Positions 6,913 through 12,364 of a stretch of 12,364 nucleotides of DNA are shown here, in pieces; position 1 is the first letter of the stretch; every line of letters begins with the position of its first letter. This stretch comes from Rickettsiales bacterium (GTDB taxonomy: Bacteria > Pseudomonadota > Alphaproteobacteria > Rickettsiales > UBA8987). The stretch covers positions 1-12,364 of the forward strand of contig JAHDHN010000043.1 in assembly GCA_020631295.1 (NCBI GenBank), in the 5' to 3' direction. The notes beneath the pieces are model-generated. The model was not told where the DNA came from. It saw nothing but the letters and a program-made list of their open reading frames with translations, and made no database searches. The position numbers and the translations under genes are program-made.

Positions 6913-6919
6913 GCAACAT

Positions 6920-6925
6920 CTTATA
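6920..6925 (-). promoter_or_regulatory. Candidate -10 element (TATAAG) of the UDG gene
   Basis: TATAAG on the minus strand (5 of 6 matches to TATAAT) lies 7 nt before the ATG at 6912. The -35 region 17 nt upstream (TAGAAT) is a poor match. No ribosome binding site is present, so the mRNA may be leaderless. Confidence 0.35.
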
Positions 6926-7024
6926 GGAAAAAAGCGCCATAGATTCTAGCGCTATTTTACCCTTGCTACCGCAGGCGATTCTATAATTATTCCCTAAATA
7001 TGGGAAAATACATTCCCTTTCTCT

Positions 7025-7123
7025 GAATCCCCGGGCAAGCGTATGCGCAGACCCGGGGTCCAGGGTTAACAAGCACTATCTTTCATGTGGCCCTGGGCCC
7101 TCGCTTTCGCAAGGGCTTCAAAA
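7025..7123 (+). repeat. Composite palindromic repeat, copy 2
   Basis: This copy aligns with 1-95. It has GTTAACAAGCACTAT at 7065-7079, the 17-mer core at 7093-7109 and the same CAAGGGCTTCAAA tail. Its first stem is stronger than in copy 1: CCCCGGG (7029-7035) with CCCGGGG (7052-7058). No GIY-YIG gene follows. It occupies the UDG-polA divergent intergenic region (6913-7206), upstream of both presumed promoters. Confidence 0.85.
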
Positions 7124-7169
7124 TTCTTATTTTATTGGCCGCTGTTGATCCCAAGAAAGAATTTTGTTG

Positions 7170-7199
7170 ATGACAATCAATACAATTAAGAAATACTAT
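7170..7199 (+). promoter_or_regulatory. Candidate promoter of polA
   Basis: ATGACA (7170-7175, 5 of 6 to TTGACA) is spaced 18 nt from TACTAT (7194-7199, 4 of 6 to TATAAT). The hexamer ends 7 nt before the polA ATG, and no Shine-Dalgarno is seen, so transcription would start close to the codon. No better in-frame start exists downstream. Confidence 0.4.
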
Positions 7200-7206
7200 A
7201 CCCCTC

Positions 7207-9987
7207 ATGAACGAAGCTACCCAGAAGCATGTGTTTTTGATCGATGGCTACGGATTTTTATTCCGTGCCTATCATTCCTTGCCGCCACTCACCAACCCGG
7301 AAGGCACGCCCGTGGGCGCGGTATATGGCTTTACCAACATGCTGCTGAAGCTGCGCAACCGCCTGCAAACAGGCGCACATCACCATATGCTGGTGGTGTT
7401 TGATGCCGGGCAAAAAACCTTTCGCAACGAGATTTACCCAGAATATAAAGCCCATCGCCCCCCAGCGCCGGAGGATCTGATTCCGCAATTTGATTTGGTG
7501 CGCCAGGCGGCCGATGCGCTCAGCCTGCCGAATATCAGCAAAATAGGGTTTGAGGCAGATGACATTATCGCCACCTATGCCAAGCAAGCCGAGCGGGCGG
7601 GCATGAAGGTGACCATTGTATCGTCTGACAAAGATTTGATGCAGCTGGTGAATGACAATATCAGCATGTATGATGCGATGAAAGACCGTGCCATTGGCAT
7701 TGCAGAGGTGGAAGAAAAATTTGGCGTGCCGCCCGAGCATGTGCTGGACGTGCTGGCGCTGATGGGCGATAGCAGTGACAACGTGCCTGGCGTGCCCAGC
7801 ATTGGGCCGAAAACCGCGGCCGAACTGATTGGTATGTTTGGTGATTTGGAAGGCGTGCTGGCCGGCGCGGAGAGCGTGAAGCAGCCCAAGCGCCGCCAAG
7901 TGCTGCAAGACCATGCCGAACAAGCACGCTTAAGCAAGCGGCTGGTGGCGCTGGATGAGGCAGTGGAGGTGGATATTCCGCTGGAGGGCTTGCAGCTAAA
8001 AACCTTAGATGAGGCAGCTTATACGCCATTTTTGCAGGCAATGGGCTTTACCTCCCTGCTTACCAAATTGGGCGGCAAGGCAGCAGCCCAGCCGACAGAG
8101 GGCATTCCGGCACCCAAAAACACAACAGCCGCAACCACAGCGCAGCAGGCAGAGGCGGCACCACAAGCCATCCCGCAGCATAACCACGGCGTACTAGAAG
8201 CAGAATCGGCCACAAAGCTGCTGAAACGTGCTGAGCAAACGGGCTATATAGTGGCCTACCCGCTGCAAGACAAAAAGGGCACGCTGTTGGGCACAGCTTT
8301 GGGTGCGCTGGCGGATGATGGCGTGCATCTGGGCTATCTGCCAAATGTAAGCGATGGTGCAACAGCCACCAATAACAATGCAGCACCGGCAGAAGATTTA
8401 TTCGCCGCGGCCAACACAGATGCTGCAGATGCGCCAGAAGATGTGCTGCGCAACCTACTAGCACCCTATTTAGACCGGGATGATATGTGCCTGATTGCCT
8501 GGGATGCAAAAGCATTGTTCCATCAGCTTGGCTGCGCCGCAGCTTGCTATGATGACATTACCCTGATGCGCTATGTGTTGCATGGCAGCAAGGGTGAGCA
8601 CAGCCCGCTTTCCTATAATGAACAATATTTGGGCGGCAGTGAGGGGGTGAGTGACGCGCTGCAAAAAACAATCGATACGCAAGAAGCAGATGCACAAGCG
8701 AAGCTGGGCATAGAATCTGCTTATGTGATGGTACATCTGCATGCGTTATTTCAGCAACGCTTGGCCGCAAATGCCATGCACAGCATCTATACGGGGCTGG
8801 AGCGGCCCTTGGTGCGCGTGCTCTTTGCTATGGAGCAGGCGGGCATCAAGCTGGATGTAGCGAAATTGCAGCAACTCTCGCATTATTTCGCCACGGAAAT
8901 TACCGCTGCGGAGGCCGTTATTTTTGCCGAAAGCGGCACGGAATTTAATGTGGGCAGCCCCAAGCAGCTGGGCGAGATTTTGTTTGATCGAATGCAGCTG
9001 CCTGGTGCGAAAAAAACCAAAACCGGCGCCTATAAAACCGACTCGGACATTCTAGAAACACTCAGCCATGAGGGCCACAAGATTGCCGATGCGGTGCTGC
9101 GCTGGCGCAGCCTGTCTAAGCTGAAAAACACCTATAGCGATGCGCTGAAAAACCAGGTAAATCCTGAAACACAGCGCATTCATACCAATTTTGGCAACAT
9201 AAACACCACCACCGGGCGCTTAAGCTCGTTTGATCCGAATTTGCAGAATATCCCCATCCGCACCGAAGAGGGGCGCCGCATTCGCTCCTGCTTTGTGGCC
9301 GAGCCGGGCAAGCTGTTGATCGCAGCAGATTACTCGCAAATTGAGCTGCGCCTGCTTGCGCATATGGGCGATATCACCGCACTCAAACAAGCCTTTATAG
9401 ACGGGCATGATATTCATGCTGCGACTGCCAGTGAGATTTTCGGCGTGCCCATTGCAGAAATGGACAGCGAAACGCGCCGCAAGGCAAAGGCGATTAATTT
9501 TGGGATTATTTACGGCCAATCTGCCTTTGGGCTGGCCAAGCAGCTGGGCATTGGCCGAGATGAGGCAAAGGACTATATCGCCGCCTATTTTGCCAAATAT
9601 CCGGGCATTCGCCGCTATATGGACGACACGGTGGACTATGCCAAAGCGCATAATTATGTCAAAACGCTCTATGGCCGGACCTGTTTTGTGCCCGATATTA
9701 ACCATAAAAACGGGGCGCTGCGCCAATTTGCAGAGCGCGCGGCGATCAATGCGCCGCTGCAAGGCACCGCGGCCGATATTATTAAAAAAGCAATGCTGCT
9801 GGTAGACCAACAATTGCCTTATCGCATGCTGTTGCAAGTGCATGATGAGCTGGTGTTTGAGGTGGAAGAGGCCGAGGCCGAGCAGGCCGCAGCGCGCATT
9901 AAGGCGGTGATGCAGCAAGCGGCACATCTGTCGGTTCCATTGCTGGTGGATGCCCAACACGCCACCACCTGGCGCGAAGCACATTAG
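7207..9987 (+). CDS. polA: DNA polymerase I, proofreading-site residues missing
   Basis: The 926-aa product fills gaps and removes RNA primers during replication and repair. The 5'-nuclease domain (about 1-290) has its metal-binding acids: D13, EADD (116-119), SSDKD (139-143) and GDSSDN (187-192). The polymerase domain (about 540-926) has motif A DYSQIELR from D708, motif B with K761, F765 and Y769, and motif C HDE at 879-881. F765 rather than Tyr fits discrimination against dideoxynucleotides. The middle 3'-5' exonuclease-like domain (about 330-515) has lost its acids: the DxE pair aligns with Y351/L353, the second-motif Asp with L437, and the last Asp with S504. An Ala/Thr/Gln-rich linker (about 296-330) and another low-complexity insert (about 383-402) flank this region. 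The gene is transcribed alone, divergent from UDG. No Shine-Dalgarno precedes the ATG. Confidence 0.97.
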   Translation: MNEATQKHVFLIDGYGFLFRAYHSLPPLTNPEGTPVGAVYGFTNMLLKLRNRLQTGAHHHMLVVFDAGQKTFRNEIYPEYKAHRPPAPEDLIPQFDLVRQAADALSLPNISKIGFEADDIIATYAKQAERAGMKVTIVSSDKDLMQLVNDNISMYDAMKDRAIGIAEVEEKFGVPPEHVLDVLALMGDSSDNVPGVPSIGPKTAAELIGMFGDLEGVLAGAESVKQPKRRQVLQDHAEQARLSKRLVALDEAVEVDIPLEGLQLKTLDEAAYTPFLQAMGFTSLLTKLGGKAAAQPTEGIPAPKNTTAATTAQQAEAAPQAIPQHNHGVLEAESATKLLKRAEQTGYIVAYPLQDKKGTLLGTALGALADDGVHLGYLPNVSDGATATNNNAAPAEDLFAAANTDAADAPEDVLRNLLAPYLDRDDMCLIAWDAKALFHQLGCAAACYDDITLMRYVLHGSKGEHSPLSYNEQYLGGSEGVSDALQKTIDTQEADAQAKLGIESAYVMVHLHALFQQRLAANAMHSIYTGLERPLVRVLFAMEQAGIKLDVAKLQQLSHYFATEITAAEAVIFAESGTEFNVGSPKQLGEILFDRMQLPGAKKTKTGAYKTDSDILETLSHEGHKIADAVLRWRSLSKLKNTYSDALKNQVNPETQRIHTNFGNINTTTGRLSSFDPNLQNIPIRTEEGRRIRSCFVAEPGKLLIAADYSQIELRLLAHMGDITALKQAFIDGHDIHAATASEIFGVPIAEMDSETRRKAKAINFGIIYGQSAFGLAKQLGIGRDEAKDYIAAYFAKYPGIRRYMDDTVDYAKAHNYVKTLYGRTCFVPDINHKNGALRQFAERAAINAPLQGTAADIIKKAMLLVDQQLPYRMLLQVHDELVFEVEEAEAEQAAARIKAVMQQAAHLSVPLLVDAQHATTWREAH

Positions 9988-10015
9988 CAGGGGTCGGAAG
10001 GGTATAACATGTCAT

Positions 10016-10324
10016 CTACCAAGAATTTGTTAGTTGCGGATTTTTTTTCATGTCTCTGATTTTTGCGTTTAGGATTGTGATTATTTTTCGAGCGGTTGCG
10101 ATGATTGCGACGATGGGTTTTTTGCCATTATTGATGAGGTTTCTGTAGAAGTTTCCGATGGTTGTTTGTGTTTTTGCTGCGGCCATTGCGGCGATGAAGA
10201 GGGATTTTTTGATGGGTTTTCTTCCTCCTTTTGTGCTGCGATATCCTTGATATTTACCGCTTTCTTTGGGATGGGGTGCGAGGCCTGCGAGACTGGCAAC
10301 TTGTCGTCGATTGAGGGTGCAGGT
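10016..10324 (-). pseudogene. IS110-family transposase, C-terminal remnant
   Basis: Translating the minus strand in the frame ending at the stop codon 10016-10018 gives about 100 uninterrupted residues. They include LNRRQVASLAGLAPHPKESG, then YQGYRSTKGGRKPIKKSL, FIAAMAAAK, FYRNLINNGKKP and ARKIITILNAKIRD. This is the C-terminal (transposase_20) domain of IS110/IS116/IS902 DEDD transposases, with its conserved GGR...R.L/F..AL/AAM and F...L...GK.....A..A..RK...LNA pattern. The N-terminal RuvC-like DEDD domain is absent; the frame continues upstream only as nonsense to a TAG near 10373. It is therefore a decayed fragment of a former element. Confidence 0.85.
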
Positions 10325-10395
10325 TGCTTGCCTTCCAATACAAGCGCAATAGCTTGCTCCTTGAATGAACGGCTATACCGTGAATTAACAGACAT
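10325..10395 (-). pseudogene. N-terminal fragment of a helix-turn-helix transposase (IS3 orfA-like)
   Basis: Starting at the ATG (10395-10393), the first ~24 residues read MSVNSRYSRSFKEQAIALVL followed by EGKQ. They resemble the start of the OrfA helix-turn-helix subunit of IS3-type elements (YSxxFKxxAxxLVLEGK). The similarity stops where the IS110 remnant begins, and the remaining ~80 residues of the open frame are an out-of-frame reading of that remnant. GGAG lies about 10 nt upstream of the ATG. It is probably debris from a second element joined to the IS110 fragment. Confidence 0.5.
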
Positions 10396-10558
10396 AAAAT
10401 AGGACTCCCTATGATTAAAAACATAACAGACATACAGAAAAACCTCCTATAAAAAACTGTCCGTTAAATCATAGCCACGTCATAATGAGCTTGTCTGGTT
10501 TCATAGGTCAAACTTTAACGCAAAAACGTTAAGAAAGTGTTACAGCCACATCCTGTAA
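10396..10558. other. Intergenic DNA with small hairpins
   Basis: I see no gene here. ATGTCTGTTA occurs twice on the minus strand (10396-10386 region and about 40 nt upstream of it), a small duplication. Two hairpins are present: TTAACG (10515-10520) with CGTTAA (10527-10532), and TTACAG (10540-10545) with CTGTAA (10553-10558). The IS1595 target duplication starts at the base after the second hairpin. Confidence 0.5.
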
Positions 10559-10566
10559 TAAAACTA
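10559..10566 (+). repeat. 8-bp target site duplication, left
   Basis: TAAAACTA directly precedes the left terminal inverted repeat and is identical to 12303-12310. Eight base pairs is the duplication length known for the IS1595 family. Confidence 0.92.
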
Positions 10567-10591
10567 CCCGATTATCCCCTTGACCTAAGTA
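10567..10591 (+). repeat. Left terminal inverted repeat
   Basis: This 25-bp end pairs with 12278-12302 with three mismatches (positions 15, 17 and 19). It contains the TTGACC -35 box of the transposase promoter, which the right end lacks. Confidence 0.92.
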
Positions 10592-10609
10592 GATATTTTG
10601 TTGTATAAT
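10580..10609 (+). promoter_or_regulatory. Transposase promoter overlapping the left inverted repeat
   Basis: TTGACC (10580-10585) and a perfect TATAAT (10604-10609) are 18 nt apart. The -10 box ends 9 nt before the ATG at 10619, which has no Shine-Dalgarno, so the transcript is probably leaderless or nearly so. With the -35 box inside the terminal repeat, bound transposase could repress its own synthesis (inference). Confidence 0.75.
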
Positions 10610-10618
10610 GGCCTCATT

Positions 10619-11494
10619 ATGAAAACACAAACTATACAACAATTCTTTCAACAGTTTCCAAGCGATGATGTATGCTTAGATCACATCATGTCTATTCGCT
10701 ATGGCATGGAAAGCCACTGCTCTAAATGTGAGCGTGATACTAAATGGTCACGTGTTAAGAGCCAACGTGCATATGCTTGTCAATGGTGTGGTCATCATGT
10801 GTATCCTTGTGTTGGCACGCCTTATGAAAAATCCCGTACGTCTTTACAGCTATGGTTTTATGCCATCTATCTGTTTACCAATACACGCAGTGGCGTGTCC
10901 GCTAAGGAATTACAACGCCAGCTAGGTGTTACGTACAAATGTGCTTGGCGTATGGGGCATGAAATACGTAAGCATATGGCTGCTGTGGATGGTGACGAAC
11001 CCTTAAAGGGTGATGTTGAGGTGGATGAAACCTACATCGGTGGTCACAAACAAGGCGGCAAGCGTGGTCGCGGTGCGGAGGGTAAGACTATCGTATTTGG
11101 TATGCTTAACCGTGATGGTGATGTCATGACCAAGATTGTACCAGATGTAAAATCCCAAACCTTGCAACCACTCATTACAGACAACGTAGAAGAAGGCAGC
11201 ACCATACATAGTGACGAATTACGCTCATACAATGGCTTAGAAAATAAGGGCTATGAGCATGAACGATGCAAACATGGCCAAAAGCAATATACAGTCGACG
11301 GTAGCCATGTGAATACAATTGAGGGATTCTGGTCACGCTTAGAGTTGAGCATCAAGGGTACGCATATCCATGTTTCTGGTAAGCACTTGGATAAATATGC
11401 TAAAGAATTCGAGTATCGTTTTAACTACCGTAATAATCCTAGTCAGATGTTGCCCGATCTTCTTTCAACTTACCCTGAACCATCCGAGCAATAG
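10619..11494 (+). CDS. IS1595-family transposase (ISXO2-like)
   Basis: The 291-aa product catalyses cut or copy transposition of the surrounding element. An N-terminal zinc ribbon is formed by CSKC (34-37) and CQWC (54-57), followed by helix-turn-helix-like sequence around SAKELQRQLGVTYKCAW. The DDE-type catalytic core shows D136 in DVEVDETYIGG, D199 in IHSDELRSY, and the N232/E235 motif HVNTIEGFWSRL, ending with KEFEYRFNYR; these match the DDNE/K pattern of the IS1595 family. The frame is open further upstream to a TTG at 10598, but that would place the start before the -10 box, so I chose the ATG. Its last 56 bases overlap the convergent small gene. Confidence 0.95.
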   Translation: MKTQTIQQFFQQFPSDDVCLDHIMSIRYGMESHCSKCERDTKWSRVKSQRAYACQWCGHHVYPCVGTPYEKSRTSLQLWFYAIYLFTNTRSGVSAKELQRQLGVTYKCAWRMGHEIRKHMAAVDGDEPLKGDVEVDETYIGGHKQGGKRGRGAEGKTIVFGMLNRDGDVMTKIVPDVKSQTLQPLITDNVEEGSTIHSDELRSYNGLENKGYEHERCKHGQKQYTVDGSHVNTIEGFWSRLELSIKGTHIHVSGKHLDKYAKEFEYRFNYRNNPSQMLPDLLSTYPEPSEQ

Positions 11495-11603
11495 TTTCCT
11501 CTAGCTGGTCACTGTCACCTAATTCATTGGCATGTTCAGCTATGAATTGCTCTAGTGTGCCGTTGGCTATGGCTTCTTTAAGTGTTGTCTTCATATTTAA
11601 CAT
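11439..11603 (-). CDS. Small acidic passenger protein (about 54 aa), unknown
   Basis: I do not recognise a named family. The product is a short, helical, acidic protein with TLKEAIANGTLEQFIAEHANE followed by QLEETIARMVQGK, here given only as landmarks AIANGTLEQFI and LEETIARMV. The start at 11603 has GGAG five nt upstream; starts at 11624 or 11594 are also possible. It overlaps the end of the upstream membrane-protein gene by about 26 nt (likely translational coupling) and overlaps the transposase 3' end by 56 nt on the opposite strand. Similar short proteins beside ISXO2-like transposases seem familiar to me, suggesting a role in the element, but this needs a search. An antitoxin-like role is speculation. 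Confidence 0.6.
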   Translation of the reverse strand: MLNMKTTLKEAIANGTLEQFIAEHANELGDSDQLEETIARMVQGKLKEDRATSD

Positions 11604-12243
11604 CATTTCTCCATTGATTATCACAACTAATAATCATGGCCTCTATTACCTTAAGTTTATTCGTATAAAAGTATAATTCTGGCTGCTTTCCGTAAACTTC
11701 ACCAAAATTATCGTGCGTTATATATTCACATGGTACATTTTGATTATTAAACATGTGTACCTTTGTTTTATTTCCATGTTTGTTTAGATATTCAACACAT
11801 TCATTGCTCCATATCTCTAAATGCTTTAGCCAAGTAATTTTAGATTCTTCATTTTTAAAACCAGTAATATATAAATTATATCCCTTATTATATAAATCTG
11901 ATAAACGGCCAATTATATCATCTTGGTTTTTAATTTTATTAATCTGCTTTTGCGCCTTTTTTAATTTTTCACTTGTTTCCCTATGGAGGGTATAGCTTGA
12001 TGTAATAAAATTGAAAATAAAAACAAAACAAACAATAATCAATGTGGCAAAAACAAGACTTGCAACTGTGTTTAATTCTTCCTTGGCTAAACTATTGCTT
12101 ATTAAATATAAAAAGAAAAGAGCCAGTATAGTAATTATACACTTTATTATAACTTTTGCTTTATCACCACCTGAAAAAAAGATCCAAGTTTTATGTAAGG
12201 CTAGCATAAACAACAGCCACCTATATTTAAAAAAATCAAACAC
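11578..12243 (-). CDS. Two-TM passenger membrane protein with cytosolic C-terminal domain, unknown
   Basis: The open frame from a GTG gives 221 aa. There are two strong membrane helices (about 31-50 and 60-82), preceded by an amphipathic hydrophobic segment (8-23). A basic coiled-coil stretch (about 86-106) is followed by a soluble domain (109-221) with LSDLYNKGYNLY and HLEIWSNECVEYL. I cannot name a family. Codon use is strongly A/T-rich. The start is uncertain: the GTG lacks a usable ribosome site but sits 6 nt after a TATGAA that is 16 nt from TTGACA (12277-12272), so a leaderless GTG start is conceivable. Alternatively the strong AAAGGAG at 12270-12264 starts a different frame that could join this one by a -1 shift. 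It is cargo of the IS1595 element and overlaps the downstream small gene. Confidence 0.7.
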   Translation of the reverse strand: MFDFFKYRWLLFMLALHKTWIFFSGGDKAKVIIKCIITILALFFLYLISNSLAKEELNTVASLVFATLIIVCFVFIFNFITSSYTLHRETSEKLKKAQKQINKIKNQDDIIGRLSDLYNKGYNLYITGFKNEESKITWLKHLEIWSNECVEYLNKHGNKTKVHMFNNQNVPCEYITHDNFGEVYGKQPELYFYTNKLKVIEAMIISCDNQWRNDVKYEDNT

Positions 12244-12260
12244 ATTATTTTCATAATCAT
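12201..12260 (-). other. Short frame with strong ribosome site; possible frameshift leader
   Basis: AAAGGAG (12270-12264) is three nt before ATG (12260-12258), the best ribosome site in the element. It opens a frame of only 19 codons. At 12234-12228 this frame reads T TTT TTA, a canonical -1 slippery heptamer, followed by AAAT. A -1 shift there enters exactly the frame of the two-TM protein and gives a product of about 227 aa. An ordinary one-base mutation in the T7 run, or a leader peptide, are alternatives. Confidence 0.45.
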
Positions 12261-12277
12261 TTACTCCTTTGTGTCAA

Positions 12278-12302
12278 TACTTATGCCTAGGGGATAATCG
12301 GG
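12278..12302 (-). repeat. Right terminal inverted repeat
   Basis: Read on the minus strand it begins CCCGATTATCCCCT, identical to the left end for 14 bp, then diverges at three positions within 25 bp. A TTGACA follows immediately inside (12277-12272), reading towards the passenger genes. Confidence 0.92.
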
Positions 12303-12310
12303 TAAAACTA
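12303..12310 (+). repeat. 8-bp target site duplication, right
   Basis: TAAAACTA is identical to 10559-10566 and directly follows the element end. The remaining 54 bases of the window (12311-12364) show nothing I can identify. Confidence 0.92.
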
Positions 12311-12364
12311 TAATATAGATAGTGTCGTGATATTCCTTTCTGGAGCCATTTTTGATGATTTTTC

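Larger units (their letters stand above)
10567..12302 (+). mobile_element. IS1595-family (ISXO2-like) element with passenger genes, 1736 bp
   Basis: The ends are CCCGATTATCCCCT, perfect for 14 bp and matching at 22 of 25 bp overall, and are flanked by the 8-bp duplication TAAAACTA. The element contains an intact ISXO2-like transposase on the plus strand and two minus-strand genes convergent with it: a two-TM protein and a ~54-aa protein. Plain IS1595-family elements are roughly 1 kb; some members carry passenger genes, and this one devotes about 800 bp to cargo. The perfect duplication and open transposase frame indicate a recent, probably functional insertion next to older transposon debris. 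Confidence 0.92.

Noticed and set aside
7258..7923. 221-codon minus-strand frame within the 5'-nuclease part of polA
   Set aside because: It is antisense to conserved coding sequence, with no ribosome site or recognisable domain.
9220..9984. Long minus-strand frame of 254 codons within polA
   Set aside because: It is a shadow frame opposite the conserved polymerase domain; its composition (His/Cys/Arg-rich) and lack of any motif indicate it is not coding.
10081..10395. Open frame of 104 codons as an independent protein
   Set aside because: Most of it is an out-of-frame reading of an IS110-family transposase remnant; only its first ~24 residues look like genuine, though fragmentary, transposase sequence.
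10598..10618. TTG start for the IS1595 transposase
   Set aside because: The TTG precedes the perfect TATAAT box, so it would not be in the transcript; the ATG at 10619 matches the family start.

Overview
The window looks like chromosomal DNA of an alphaproteobacterium. The UDG type, the GcvA-like regulator, the YciB protein and the REP-like palindromes fit this. A host-associated lineage (Rickettsiales/Holosporales-like) is possible but is only inference. Housekeeping genes are of moderate GC with strong G/C third positions, whereas the 815-aa orphan gene and the right-hand mobile segment are clearly more A/T-rich. No rRNA, tRNA or CRISPR array was seen.

Layout. (1) Bases 1-500: a composite palindromic repeat, a small GIY-YIG nuclease gene, then an inverted partial copy of the repeat, so that a perfect 17-bp inverted repeat brackets the nuclease gene. 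(2) 525-1043: yciB, a membrane protein of cell envelope and septation. (3) 1084-3531 (minus): an 815-aa soluble protein I do not recognise, divergent from a LysR-type regulator (3738-4649). A T-N11-A dyad lies between them. (4) 4650-4999: no gene; two pairs of REP-like palindromes. (5) 5000-6912 (minus): a tight cluster, UDG then mnhE, mnhF and mnhG. These are only the three small subunits of an Mrp/Mnh cation/proton antiporter. (6) 6913-7206: a second full copy of the composite repeat between the divergent UDG and polA promoters. (7) 7207-9987: polA, with intact 5'-nuclease and polymerase motifs but a proofreading domain stripped of its catalytic acids. (8) 9988-10566: transposon debris, namely the C-terminal part of an IS110-family transposase joined to a short fragment of another transposase. 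(9) 10567-12302: an apparently complete IS1595-family (ISXO2-like) element with 25-bp imperfect terminal inverted repeats and a perfect 8-bp target duplication. Besides its transposase it carries two minus-strand passenger genes, one for a two-TM membrane protein and one for a small protein.

The strongest candidates for new biology are the repeat-bracketed GIY-YIG nuclease, the cargo-bearing IS1595 element (whose membrane-protein gene has its best ribosome site in the wrong frame just upstream of a T TTT TTA slippery heptamer), and the orphan 815-aa protein with its LysR neighbour. Four genes (GIY-YIG, UDG, polA, transposase) have a -10-like hexamer 7-9 nt before the start codon and no Shine-Dalgarno, which suggests leaderless transcripts.
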